Shown here piece after piece: positions 24,464-33,072 of a DNA stretch of 64,000 nucleotides. The DNA is taken from positions 558,001-622,000 of the forward strand of contig NZ_FTPP01000002.1 in NCBI RefSeq assembly GCF_900156345.1, given 5' to 3'. The translations under genes were made by a program, and so were the position numbers. Source of the DNA: Pontibacter indicus. Lineage in GTDB: Bacteria > Bacteroidota > Bacteroidia > Cytophagales > Hymenobacteraceae. Position 1 is the first letter of the stretch. Every line of letters begins with the position of its first letter. The notes under the pieces are model-generated. The model saw only the letters and a program-made list of their open reading frames with translations, was not told the DNA's origin and ran no database searches.

Positions 24464-24961
24464 TTATGGTTTATACTTGGTGATCAGTTCCTCTAATTCC
24501 TGTTGCGAAATCTCGCGCTCGATAAACTCGTATTGCCCGCGCTTGTTGTTGAAAAACATGGTGGCAGGTATAGCGCCCGACCACTTCGGCTCGATGCGGT
24601 CGATCCAGGTGTTGCCATCGGGCTCGTCGAGCAGGTATAGCCGCGACTGCAGGTTGCGCTTCTGCACAAAAGGCAACACACGTTTCTCCTTGTCCTGCAC
24701 GGCATCCATGCTTACCAGAATCACGCGCACCGGCTGGTCTTTGTATTTCGCATGGGCGGCTTCAAAATAAGGCATCTCCTTGATACAGGGCTTGCACCAG
24801 GTGGCCCAGAAATTCACCACATACAGCGTGTCGTGCGGCGCCTGGCGCAGCTCCTGCAACTGGTCGAACTTGATGGTGGTAACGGTCTGGGCCTGCGTTG
24901 CCATGCTGGTGACAAAGGCCAGTGTAATAAGCAGGAAAAACTGTTTCAGGTATACGGTCAT
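24464..24961 (-). CDS. TlpA-like periplasmic thiol-disulfide oxidoreductase
   Basis: A 165-residue protein with signal peptide (MTVYLKQFFLLITLAFVTSM ... TQA) and a TlpA/ResA fold: VVNFWATWCKPCIKEMP holds the CKPC active site, and GAIPATMFF the cis-Pro loop. It is likely to reduce periplasmic disulfides or to supply electrons to its neighbour. The start at 24961 is preferred to 24982 because it begins the signal peptide. Downstream comes the redoxin gene, suggesting a two-gene redox operon. Confidence 0.87.
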   Translation of the reverse strand: MTVYLKQFFLLITLAFVTSMATQAQTVTTIKFDQLQELRQAPHDTLYVVNFWATWCKPCIKEMPYFEAAHAKYKDQPVRVILVSMDAVQDKEKRVLPFVQKRNLQSRLYLLDEPDGNTWIDRIEPKWSGAIPATMFFNNKRGQYEFIEREISQQELEELITKYKP

Positions 24962-25076
24962 AGTAGAATAACGAAGAAGCAAACTGCCCTATTGCGGTTG
25001 TTGCTTTCTAACAATTTGCCCTCTAAATCGTTTTGAATAAACTATACGCATGTTAAACTAAAAAAACGAATTTAGA

Positions 25077-25634
25077 ATGGCTAATAATCTGGAAGGAAAA
25101 AAGATAGCAATTGTAGTAACCGATGGATTTGAACAGGTAGAGCTCACCGAGCCTAAGAAAGCGCTGGAGCAGGCTGGCGCCGAAACCCACCTCATTGCCC
25201 TGAAAGACGGCGAAGTGAAAGGCTGGAACCACACAGACTGGGGCGATAAGTTTAAGGTGGACAAGACGATCGACAGCGTGAACGCCGACGATTACAATGG
25301 CCTGCTGCTGCCCGGCGGCGTGATGAGCCCCGACAAGCTGCGCGCCAACGAAAAGGTGGTAAACTTTGTGAGCCAGTTTATGGAAAGCGGCAAGCCCGTA
25401 GCCGCCATCTGCCACGGCCCCTGGACGCTGATCGAAACCGGCAAGCTGCAGGGCAAGAAAATGACCAGCTACCACACCTTGAAAACCGACCTCAAAAATG
25501 CCGGCGCCGAGTGGGTGGACCAGGAAGTGGTGGTAGACAATGGCCTGATTACGAGCCGCAAGCCAGACGATATACCTGCTTTCAACAAAAAGATAGTAGA
25601 GGAATTTGCCGAGGGCCGTCACGAGCCACGCTAG
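25077..25634 (+). CDS. DJ-1/PfpI family protein (type 1 glutamine amidotransferase-like)
   Basis: A 185-residue cytosolic protein with nucleophile Cys112-His113 in AAICHGPW, the acidic residue in DGFEQVEL (Glu19/Glu22 region) and the C-terminal ITSRKPDDIPAF motif of the PfpI branch. Members act as deglycases, glyoxalases or proteases; general protein or metabolite repair under stress is the safe reading. The ATG at 25077 is well separated from the divergent tlpA-like gene, so both have promoters in the 115-base gap, although no clean TAnnTTTG is seen. Confidence 0.9.
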   Translation: MANNLEGKKIAIVVTDGFEQVELTEPKKALEQAGAETHLIALKDGEVKGWNHTDWGDKFKVDKTIDSVNADDYNGLLLPGGVMSPDKLRANEKVVNFVSQFMESGKPVAAICHGPWTLIETGKLQGKKMTSYHTLKTDLKNAGAEWVDQEVVVDNGLITSRKPDDIPAFNKKIVEEFAEGRHEPR

Positions 25635-25655
25635 TCAGGCATCCGGTCATAACAG

Positions 25656-25702
25656 AAACCGCCGCGCCGTACCGACAACAGGTATAGCGCGGCGGTTTTT
25701 TG
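25656..25702 (+). terminator. Terminator with the AGGTATAG word in its loop
   Basis: AAACCGCCGCG and CGCGGCGGTTT pair around a loop of about 20 bases that contains CAGGTATAG; a T run follows. It sits between convergent genes. Confidence 0.85.
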
Positions 25703-25711
25703 TGTCTGTGC

Positions 25712-26260
25712 TTAACCTTGGATCAGGGGCAGCAACTGTTCGGCATGGCCCTCGAGCAACACCACCAGCGTAACATCCAGCGCCAACAGGAAAAGCGCCT
25801 GCAGCGTGATGGATTGCCCGTAGCCCAGGTACTGCTCTGCCCGGGGCGACGTCAGCGACCGCTCTTTCAGGTAGGCGGCCAGCATCAGAAAGGCCAGGTC
25901 CAGGCCAATGCTCAGGTATAGCAGCTTCAGATTCCAGGAATGGAACGCCACCGTCTCGGGCAGCGTACGTGCGGCGGCATCCACCGACAGGATATAGTAA
26001 AGCGCGCCGCCTGCTATGATCATGTTGACGATGTTCCAGTAGATGTTCATCTGGAAAAAGTAACGCTTGTTGCGCGATGACTTTGTAAGCTTAATGCTGC
26101 TGACCAGAATGTTGATCAGCGCCCAGACACCCAATGCCAGCATCCCAAACTTCAGCGTCTCTGCCTGTTTTAAGTTAATTGCCGCTGCGGCATTGCCCTG
26201 GGCGTTGGCCGTGAGGCAGAGTAGCAAAAGCGGCAACAGGCAAAGGAATTTTCTCTTCAT
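25712..26260 (-). CDS. Four-helix membrane protein of unknown function (DUF6992-like)
   Basis: A 182-residue inner-membrane protein: signal peptide (MKRKFLCLLPLLLLCLTANA), then four hydrophobic helices at about 38-56, 72-94, 108-130 and 150-175. Between helices 1 and 2 is KSSRNKRYFFQMNIYWNIVN with conserved-looking aromatics. It resembles a family of uncharacterised Bacteroidota membrane proteins (DUF6992 by recollection). Stand-alone gene, convergent with the DJ-1/PfpI gene. Confidence 0.6.
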   Translation of the reverse strand: MKRKFLCLLPLLLLCLTANAQGNAAAAINLKQAETLKFGMLALGVWALINILVSSIKLTKSSRNKRYFFQMNIYWNIVNMIIAGGALYYILSVDAAARTLPETVAFHSWNLKLLYLSIGLDLAFLMLAAYLKERSLTSPRAEQYLGYGQSITLQALFLLALDVTLVVLLEGHAEQLLPLIQG

Positions 26261-26384
26261 ATGCTCTCAAATGGTTTGACTAGGAACGAATCGAGGCTGG
26301 GTTTAGCGTGGGCGGGCCGGAATAAATACAGGAACAGTACAATTGCTGTAACGCAACTATGCCTGTAAGTGTTTGCTGGTTAGC

Positions 26385-27107
26385 TTATTGGCGATACGCT
26401 ACTATGTCCAATCCAATATTGACGGCGGGGTAGATCGTCCTGTTGCCAAGAGAGTTGTCGGCCCCGTAGTTGAGCTTCCAGTGGGTGCGGTCGATGTTGA
26501 AGTTGGCTTTGGCGCGCAGCACCGAGTCTTGCAGCTCAATGCGGGCCGGAAAGCTGATGCTCCGGGTAATGCCCTTGATGGTGAGGTTGCCGGTCACTTT
26601 GTGGTTCGCGTCCTGGATGCGCATGCGTCTGGCATTGCCTTCGGGGCCAGGTGTCTGCTGGCGCTGGGTGCTGTCGAGCGGGGTGATGGTGGTGATGACA
26701 AAAGAGGCGACAGGATGCTGCTCCGCGTCAAAAAACTCGGGAGAGCGCAGGTGTTTTGTCAGCTTGGTGTTTCCTGCCTCGTCAATCGACTTGTCCTCCG
26801 AGCGCACACGCGCCATGTCGAAGATGGCCTTCCCACCACGCGGCCCTCCGTTGTGCAGCGTGACTGTGCCTTCCCGGACAGGTATAAAACCATTGTGCCG
26901 GCCTGTCACTTTAGCGCCTATCCACGTCACGGTGCTTTGGGAAGTATCGATCTGAAAGACCTGATCGGGGTTGGCCGGTGCCAGAAAACCCACGGCGGCA
27001 CCAATTTCGGCTTCGTCCGTCTCCACGGTGGTGTCGCAGGACGTGCCGGCAATTGCCAGCAGGGCCCAGAGCAGGGTGCGGAACGGTCGTAGTCTGTACG
27101 GGTTCAT
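26385..27107 (-). CDS. YceI-family lipoprotein
   Basis: A 240-residue lipoprotein (lipobox IAGTSC) with the YceI lipocalin-like barrel: FQIDTSQSTVTWIGAKVTGR, HNGFIPVREGTVTL, HLRSPEFFDAEQHPVASFVI, VTGNLTIKGITRSISFPARI and the last strand TIYPAVNIGLDIVA. YceI proteins bind long isoprenoid chains in the periplasm; here it is lipid-anchored. The start at 27107 (MNPYRLRPFRTLL) gives a proper signal; the frame also opens at 27134. Confidence 0.88.
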   Translation of the reverse strand: MNPYRLRPFRTLLWALLAIAGTSCDTTVETDEAEIGAAVGFLAPANPDQVFQIDTSQSTVTWIGAKVTGRHNGFIPVREGTVTLHNGGPRGGKAIFDMARVRSEDKSIDEAGNTKLTKHLRSPEFFDAEQHPVASFVITTITPLDSTQRQQTPGPEGNARRMRIQDANHKVTGNLTIKGITRSISFPARIELQDSVLRAKANFNIDRTHWKLNYGADNSLGNRTIYPAVNIGLDIVAYRQ

Positions 27108-27272
27108 AGGTATAGGCGCTGTGCCCGACGACACAGGGGGTGGTTTTCAGCTTTGTCTTATCAGTATAAAATACGGCATGCAGGGGCAAATGGCTGAAAA
27201 AGGGCAGGCTATACCTATGCTTTCGATAAAACAGGAATTTGCTGTAAGCCCCTGCCTCCGAAGGGAAGCGCC

Positions 27273-27902
27273 TTAAAATCCAAGGCCCAGGTATACCTGG
27301 AATACCCCGTGCTTTAAGTCCTGGTTAATTTTCTGGCCCTGATTATTCTCCTTGCGCAGATCCTCCAGTCCCAGGTTATACCGGGCGCCCAGCCTGAAGA
27401 TGCTCAGACGCGCCTCGGCGCCGGCTGCCACCCCGTAGGCAAAAGTGTTGAGCGGCTCAATGTTCACCTCGGTGTCCTCTTCCTTGGCCGACATCAGGAT
27501 GCCCACCTGCGGACCCAGGTGGATGCTAATGGTCTCTGTGACGTTGAACACGGCCAGGATGGGCACCTCCAGGTAGTCGAAGCGGAAGGTGGAGTCGTTG
27601 CGCTCGATGCCTTTGCGGGAGTAGATCGCCTCGGGCTGTATGGAAAAGGTGTTGCCGAGTGAGAACTGGGTATAGACCCCCGCATGAAAAGTAGTGAGGC
27701 CTTTGAAATTGCCCAGCACGTCTTTGTCGCTGCCGCGCAATGTGGCGAAGTTCACCCCGCCTTTTATGCCGAAGCCAGCGTTAGGGCCGGTGCCGCTAAA
27801 CAGGTTGTGGTTCTGCTGCCCCGCTGAGGGGCCGTACTCAGACTGGGCAATGGCGCTAGCCGAGATCAGGAGTGCAATCAGGAAGAGGAAGGGTTTTTTC
27901 AT
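27273..27902 (-). CDS. Outer membrane beta-barrel protein (PorT-like family)
   Basis: A 209-residue protein with signal peptide (MKKPFLFLIALLISASAIAQ) and alternating strands that start GFGIKGGVNFATLRGSD and end GVFQVYLGLGF with a terminal Phe, the usual signature of a small outer membrane barrel (OMP_b-brl_2). Its job is unknown. The gene reads away from the possible origin region. Confidence 0.8.
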   Translation of the reverse strand: MKKPFLFLIALLISASAIAQSEYGPSAGQQNHNLFSGTGPNAGFGIKGGVNFATLRGSDKDVLGNFKGLTTFHAGVYTQFSLGNTFSIQPEAIYSRKGIERNDSTFRFDYLEVPILAVFNVTETISIHLGPQVGILMSAKEEDTEVNIEPLNTFAYGVAAGAEARLSIFRLGARYNLGLEDLRKENNQGQKINQDLKHGVFQVYLGLGF

Positions 27903-28129
27903 GTTGTTGGCTGGTTGGTCTAGAGATCGATGAGGTGCGGTTGGGTGCCTTCTTTTATGTGTAGAACTCTATATACCGTTTTCTAAATAATAAAGGTTGC
28001 ATCCGGCCAGATTCCAGGTGGTAGGTATAGCTTTTGGTCCGAAAAGGCTCTAAGCGTGTAGTGCTTTTATTGGACAACTCCAGGTATAGCCGCCTCTGTA
28101 CAGGGCCCTCACCCGATGACAGTGAGGTA

Positions 28130-28430
28130 AAAATTTACCTGAAATTAACATGGAGTTAACACGGAATGGTGGATAATTCACGCTAATCAACATAGTTATC
28201 CACATTTTTCCACATGCTGAAGGCGCATTTGTGGGCAATTATATAGGGTTTCAAGAATTTATACACCTATGTGCACAGTGTGCTTTACATAATGTGTATT
28301 GCCTGTAATTGCACTGAAAACCAGGTAGAAGTGAGCTTGTGATAGAATAGAAAAGAGGCCGGTTTCCGGCTTTGAAGGAGAGGTATAGGAGCTTGGCCAG
28401 GATTAAAATGCGGCCGTGGATAAACCAGAG
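28130..28430. other. Candidate replication origin: DnaA-box cluster in a 555-bp gene-free region
   Basis: Between the porin and the deacetylase-like gene, six DnaA-box-like 9-mers lie within 256 bases: TTATCCACA (28196-28204, perfect), TTTTCCACA (28206-28214), TTATACACC (28259-28267) on plus, and TTATCCACC (28176-28168), TTGCCCACA (28238-28230), TTATCCACG (28423-28415) on minus. An AT-rich stretch with TTAAC repeats (28131-28160) could serve as unwinding element. No dnaA gene is adjacent, which is not unusual in Bacteroidota. The rest of 27903-28457 holds only GGTATA words. Confidence 0.5.
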
Positions 28431-28457
28431 GACAGGTATAAATGTTAATTTTACGCT

Positions 28458-29360
28458 ATGCTTAAAATTGCCTGGTCCGAGATATTCGCCCATTCCCTGC
28501 CCGAAGGTCACCGCTTCCCGATGGCCAAATATGACTTGCTGCCCGAGCAGCTGCTTTACGAAGGCACCATCACCCAGGACAACCTCTTTGCCCCCGAGCC
28601 GCTCGAAGAGCAGTACATCCTCGACACCCACGACGCCACCTACTGGCAACGCCTCCGCGACTTGCAGCTGAGCCCCTCAGAGATCCGCAAAACAGGCTTT
28701 CCGCTTTCTGAGCAACTGGTACAGCGCGAGGTCGTGATCATGAACGGTACGTTACAGGCATCCTTGTTCGCGCTGGAGTTCGGCATCGGGATGAACATTG
28801 CCGGCGGTACACATCATGCCTTTACCGACCGGGGAGAGGGCTTCTGTCTGCTCAACGACATCGCCATCGCCGCCAATCACCTCATCAAGTATAAAGGCAT
28901 CAAAAAAGTGCTGGTGGTTGATCTGGATGTGCACCAGGGCAACGGCACGGCGCAGATTTTCCGGAACGAGCCACGGGTGTTTACTTTCAGCATGCACGGC
29001 GGGCATAACTACCCCTTCCACAAGGAACAGTCGGACCTGGACGTGCCGCTGGCGGAGGGCACGGATGACAAAACGTATCTAAAGCTGTTGGGAGAGCTCC
29101 TGCCGCGGCTGTTGGATGAGCAGGAACCGGATTTCGTGTTTTTTCAGTCGGGGGTGGATGTGCTGGCTACCGACAAGCTTGGGAAGCTGGGCATGAGCAT
29201 AGCCGGCTGCAAACAGCGCGACCGCATGGTGCTGGAGGCCTGCGCACGCCACCGTATACCTGTCACGGTGAGCATGGGCGGGGGCTACTCCAAACAGATC
29301 GCGCACATTGTGGACGCGCACGCCAACACCTTCCGGCTGGCGCAGCAGCTCTTTTTCTAA
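28458..29360 (+). CDS. Histone deacetylase family protein (class IV / HDAC11-like)
   Basis: A 300-residue cytosolic zinc amidohydrolase. Visible motifs are GGTHHA (catalytic His pair), VLVVDLDVHQGNGTA (zinc-binding Asp and His), MHGGHNYPF and FFQSGVDVLATDKLGKL (second zinc Asp), with the C-terminal VSMGGGY. The order and spacing fit the HDAC11-like group. Bacterial members deacylate small acetylated amines or proteins; the substrate here is unknown. The ATG at 28458 directly follows the candidate origin. Confidence 0.9.
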   Translation: MLKIAWSEIFAHSLPEGHRFPMAKYDLLPEQLLYEGTITQDNLFAPEPLEEQYILDTHDATYWQRLRDLQLSPSEIRKTGFPLSEQLVQREVVIMNGTLQASLFALEFGIGMNIAGGTHHAFTDRGEGFCLLNDIAIAANHLIKYKGIKKVLVVDLDVHQGNGTAQIFRNEPRVFTFSMHGGHNYPFHKEQSDLDVPLAEGTDDKTYLKLLGELLPRLLDEQEPDFVFFQSGVDVLATDKLGKLGMSIAGCKQRDRMVLEACARHRIPVTVSMGGGYSKQIAHIVDAHANTFRLAQQLFF

Positions 29361-29362
29361 GC

Positions 29363-29575
29363 CTAGGGCCTGGACTTCAGTTTATCGTCTTCGCTCTTGC
29401 CCCTTGCGCCCGGCAAGAGTAGCTTGAGCACGATGTAGATGATGGGCGCCAGTACCAGCACCAGGATAATAAACAACACCGCCTTGAGCACTTTCACGAA
29501 GATGGAGATAATCAGGGCGGACAGTATGATGGACACTATAAACAGGATCCAGAAGTTAAGCGTGCTTTTGTTCAT
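29363..29575 (-). CDS. Small two-helix membrane protein, 70 aa
   Basis: Almost entirely hydrophobic up to residue 55: helices at about 6-26 and 29-53, then a short charged tail (GARGKSEDDKLKSRP). No signal peptidase site. I do not recognise a family. The stop is 3 bases from the stop of the convergent deacetylase gene. It is followed upstream by another tiny membrane protein gene, so the two probably form one unit. Confidence 0.65.
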   Translation of the reverse strand: MNKSTLNFWILFIVSIILSALIISIFVKVLKAVLFIILVLVLAPIIYIVLKLLLPGARGKSEDDKLKSRP

Positions 29576-29598
29576 GTCAGAAGGGTTAAATGAGCGAT

Positions 29599-29775
29599 TC
29601 AGCTATACCTATTGCGTGCGTGGCGCAGCACTAGGTATACAGCCGGTTGCAGGGTGACCACCAGGGCCAGTGCCAGCCATACGTTTGTCACAAACTCACG
29701 GGACCAGGCGAAATAAAACGCCGTGGCAACCAGCAGGACCGAGAGCAGGTAAGGCACATTGATCCGTCGCATCAT
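29599..29775 (-). CDS. Small membrane protein, 58 aa
   Basis: ATG at 29775 gives 58 residues starting MMRRINVPYLLSVLLVATAF, with two helices (about 8-24 and 32-50) and a basic end HARNRYS. A second ATG lies directly behind the first. The frame reads cleanly between the methyltransferase start region and the 70-residue gene, with the same strand and a 23-base gap, which supports a small two-gene operon. Function unknown. Confidence 0.55.
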   Translation of the reverse strand: MMRRINVPYLLSVLLVATAFYFAWSREFVTNVWLALALVVTLQPAVYLVLRHARNRYS

Positions 29776-29814
29776 AATCGGGTAAGTTGGTATACCCAGT
29801 TAAGGTACTAATTG

Positions 29815-30516
29815 TTAGGCTTTTTTCAAAAGCAACTGCCACCGAAATGCCCACATCCAGCGCAGGCTATACTGGTCTATACCTGCCGCCTGCACCAGCC
29901 GGCCCAGTTCCTCCCGCCGGAAGGCCCGCCACACCGAGAGCGGCGCATCGTGCCGGACCAGGTGCGAGTCAGAGAAGAATTTTGTGAGCCACTTGATGGA
30001 GTGGTAAGCTAGCCAGTGCCGGTGCAGGTCGTTGACGATGACGGCTATACCTGCCTGCCGGTGCAGCTGCCGGAACATGTGCACGAGTTGCTCGTCGGTG
30101 AAGTGGTGGCAAAAGAGGCTGCACACGATGATGTCATATTGCTGGCGCTCGAACTCCTCTGAAAAGACATTATGCTGCTCCAGCTCTATTTCGGGGAATC
30201 CGCCGCAGCGCTGCCGGGCGTAGCGCACCATGTACTCGTTGGCGTCTATACCTGTGAGTTGCAGTTTTATGTTCTTGCGTCGGGCCCACTTGGCAATGTG
30301 GCGCAGCGTGTCACCGCCGCCGCAGCCAATGTCGGCCAGGCGTAGCGGCGGACCTGTATATCCGGCCAGCAGCCGCTCCAGCGCATCCGTCACCACTTTA
30401 TACCCGCCCAGCCAGGTGTTGATCACTTCCAGCTCTTCGAGGTTGCGCCGCAGCTCGTCACCCGACAGACTGAGGTCGTCCATCAGCTCTGCTTGGTTAG
30501 ACCTTTGCTTCAGCAT
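29815..30516 (-). CDS. SAM-dependent methyltransferase of the polyketide cluster
   Basis: A 233-residue class I methyltransferase. The SAM site is LADIGCGGGDTLRHIA (motif I, about 59-74), followed by the acidic LTGIDANEYMV and VCSLFCHHFTDEQLV. The C-terminal half (WLTKFFSDSHLVRHDAPLSV ... FRREELGRLVQAAG) is that of UbiE/quinone-type O- or C-methyltransferases. The start overlaps the end of the polyketide synthase gene by 20 bases, so the two are translated together and it most likely methylates the synthase product. Confidence 0.85.
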   Translation of the reverse strand: MLKQRSNQAELMDDLSLSGDELRRNLEELEVINTWLGGYKVVTDALERLLAGYTGPPLRLADIGCGGGDTLRHIAKWARRKNIKLQLTGIDANEYMVRYARQRCGGFPEIELEQHNVFSEEFERQQYDIIVCSLFCHHFTDEQLVHMFRQLHRQAGIAVIVNDLHRHWLAYHSIKWLTKFFSDSHLVRHDAPLSVWRAFRREELGRLVQAAGIDQYSLRWMWAFRWQLLLKKA

Positions 30517-31618
30517 AGTGCACCTTCAGTAACATCGATTCCAGAGTAAGGCCGGGGCCAAAGGCAAAGCTCAGCACCGGCTCGTCTTTTTCCTGTGTGG
30601 TCAGGCTGGCCATCAGCTCCTTCAGCACAAAGAGCACCGTGGCCGACGACATGTTGCCGAACTCGTGCAGCACCCGGTAGGCAAAGCGGTTGTCGTCGCG
30701 CGTCAAGCCCAGCTCTTGTTCGATCACCTCCAGGATGCGGCGCCCGCCGGGGTGTATGGCAAACAGTTTGATCTCTGAAACAGTCGTGCGCAGGCCTTGT
30801 AACAGGCGCTCGGTGAGTTGCTTGATGCCGTTTTTGATCAGGTCGGGCACGTAGGAGGTGAGTGTCATCTCGAAGCCCGTATCGCCAATATGCCAGGCCA
30901 TTTCGCGCTTTCCGGCCGGGGCCAGGTCACAGTGAAAAGATTGCAGCTCGAGGCTCACTTCCTGGCAGGGTTGCCCTTGCATGAGCACTGCCGCCGAGCC
31001 GTCGCCAAACAACGCATTCGACACCAAATGATCCTCCTCCGGGTTCTTCTGAAAGTGGATGGTGCAGATCTCGGTGCACACCAGCATCACGCGTGCGCTA
31101 GGGTCGGCTTTGCAGATGGCGTCGGCCAGTTTGATGGCGTTAAAAGCCGCATAGCAGCCCATGAAATTAACGGCCGTGCGCCGCACGCAGGGGTTCAGTT
31201 CGAGCCGTTCCACGAGCTCAATGTCGAGGCCGGGTGCGTACATGCCGGTGCAGCTGACGGTGATCAGATGCGTCAGGCTCTGCAGCGGGGTGGCGCTGAC
31301 CTGGTCCAGGCAGTTGCGCACGGCCTGCTCCGACAGGTCGAGGGCGTGTTTGCGGTATACCTCCATGCGCTGCTGCACTGTCGGGAAGGGCTCCAGGTCG
31401 TGGGTGTTGGGAAAGAAGGTATAGTCGCCGTTCTGGCGGGTAAAGTCTTCGAGCACACTGTAGCGCTGCCCTATACCTGACACCCGGTAAAGTGCTTTGA
31501 GCTTGCGACTTCCCTGTTCATCAAGCTGGTGGGCTGCTGCCATAAAGTCGGCCACCTGCATCTGCGGGACTTTGTTGGGGGGATTAGCTGTGCCGATTCC
31601 GCAGATATAGCTTTTCAT
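30497..31618 (-). CDS. Type III polyketide synthase (chalcone/stilbene synthase family)
   Basis: A 373-residue homodimeric enzyme that extends acyl-CoA starters with malonyl-CoA and cyclises the chain. The catalytic triad is complete: Cys123 in VSCTGMYAPG, His289 in FAIHPGG and Asn322 in HEFGNMSSAT; the CoA-site and GFGPG-like loop appear as FAFGPGLTLES. The closest functional analogues by gene neighbourhood are alkylresorcinol and alkylpyrone synthases (ArsB, SrsA). With the adjoining methyltransferase and flavoprotein it forms a phenolic-lipid type cluster. Confidence 0.9.
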   Translation of the reverse strand: MKSYICGIGTANPPNKVPQMQVADFMAAAHQLDEQGSRKLKALYRVSGIGQRYSVLEDFTRQNGDYTFFPNTHDLEPFPTVQQRMEVYRKHALDLSEQAVRNCLDQVSATPLQSLTHLITVSCTGMYAPGLDIELVERLELNPCVRRTAVNFMGCYAAFNAIKLADAICKADPSARVMLVCTEICTIHFQKNPEEDHLVSNALFGDGSAAVLMQGQPCQEVSLELQSFHCDLAPAGKREMAWHIGDTGFEMTLTSYVPDLIKNGIKQLTERLLQGLRTTVSEIKLFAIHPGGRRILEVIEQELGLTRDDNRFAYRVLHEFGNMSSATVLFVLKELMASLTTQEKDEPVLSFAFGPGLTLESMLLKVHYAEAKV

Positions 31619-31801
31619 AAGCTGGTGTCCGTTCTAAGATTTTGTTTCTGAGCAATAGAGTTGCTATACCTGTGTCCGGCTCGTCGGTTGCAGGTCTAAA
31701 CAGCAACAGCCAGGCGATCACTATGTTTGGGCTTTCCCCCTGAAAGGATGCAGCCACAGGTTTGGATAAGTACGAAAGCGGCCGTTTTAAGATGTATGCG
31801 A

Positions 31802-32911
31802 TTAGAAGGGTTGCCCGTGGGTCTGGCGCATGATGAGGCGCACCGCTGCCGGCAGGTGACGCAGCGTGCCCACCGCCGCCTCCGAAAGCAGGGGGTGGCC
31901 AAAGAGCCGCTGCACGGCGCGGCCTACCCGCAGGCGCTGCTCAAACTGTTTTTTCCAGGCCAAGGTATAGCCAGCCTCTAGGGCTTGCCGGTTGCGACCG
32001 CTCTGGAAGTAATGTACCACCTGCTCTGCTGCCAGTTTGCCTGCGTGAATGGCCATGGCCATGCCGTTGCCGCAAAGTGGTGTGATCATGCCGGCCGCAT
32101 CGCCGCATAGCAGTAGGTGGTTCTCTACACAAGTTTTGGTGGCAAAGGAAATCTCGTTGATGACTTCGGGCTGCTCGTACAGGAACTCGGCCTCTGAGAA
32201 AATGCGGCGCAGGTGTGGGTTCTGCTGCAGGATGGCCCGCTCCATGGCAGGTATGGCCCCATGCCGGCGCAGGTTCTCACGGGTGGTCAGGTAGCAGAAA
32301 CAGTAGCGTCCGTCTTCAATGGCCGAAATGCCGGCATAGCCATCCTGAAAATTATGCAGTGCGATCAGGTCTGTGGGCATGTCGAGCCGCAGGTGGTATT
32401 TGACGCCAAGGTATGGGGATCGCTTTGAAAAGAAGGAGCGGTTGAGCTGCCGGTCAAGGGTACTCCGCTTGCCAAAGGCGCCCAGCGCCACCTCAGCGGT
32501 AAGCGTATCGCCATCTGATAATTTGAGTAGAAACTGATTGCCTGCAAACTGCACGTCCTGCACCGCCGTCTGCAGCCGCACCTGCACGCCTTTTGACAAA
32601 GCCACCTGGTACAGAAATTGGTCGAAGGTATAGCGGCTCACACCGAAACCACCCAAGTCGAGTGGTGACTCCAGCACAACGCCTTTAGGGGAAGTGAGCC
32701 TGAAGCGGGAGATCGAAGCGGGTTGAAGTAGCGCCGGGTCGGCTCCGATGCTTCGCAGGTATGGCAGCACTTCATTCGAAACATATTCGCCACATACCTT
32801 ATGCAGTGGGTAGGACTTTTTTTCGATCAGCGTTACCGAAAGTCCCTGATTGGCCATGGCAATAGCACTGGTCAGTCCAGCAAGGCCCCCTCCGATAACG
32901 GCTATCTGCAT
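31802..32911 (-). CDS. FAD-dependent oxidoreductase of the polyketide cluster
   Basis: A 369-residue flavoprotein with the N-terminal FAD fold IAVIGGGLAGLTSAIAMANQ, a second nucleotide motif LLCGDAAGMITPLCGNGMAM and the short motif LIEKKSYPLHKVCGEYVS of the geranylgeranyl reductase / aromatic hydroxylase group. It heads a same-strand set with the type III PKS (183-base gap) and methyltransferase. By analogy with SrsC it could hydroxylate the phenolic product to a quinol; a polyprenyl reductase role is the alternative. Confidence 0.85.
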   Translation of the reverse strand: MQIAVIGGGLAGLTSAIAMANQGLSVTLIEKKSYPLHKVCGEYVSNEVLPYLRSIGADPALLQPASISRFRLTSPKGVVLESPLDLGGFGVSRYTFDQFLYQVALSKGVQVRLQTAVQDVQFAGNQFLLKLSDGDTLTAEVALGAFGKRSTLDRQLNRSFFSKRSPYLGVKYHLRLDMPTDLIALHNFQDGYAGISAIEDGRYCFCYLTTRENLRRHGAIPAMERAILQQNPHLRRIFSEAEFLYEQPEVINEISFATKTCVENHLLLCGDAAGMITPLCGNGMAMAIHAGKLAAEQVVHYFQSGRNRQALEAGYTLAWKKQFEQRLRVGRAVQRLFGHPLLSEAAVGTLRHLPAAVRLIMRQTHGQPF

Positions 32912-33072
32912 AATTGACAGACTTTATGTTTATAGTACAAAAAAACTTTCTTTTATTTGGTGAAAGCATCCGATTCTGTGCGTAAAATGCAAGAACAAAT
33001 TATTGCTCAGAACGTTAACAATATGGAACAACTTTTGTATATACTCAGAAGGACTAGACTTTAATTCTCAAT

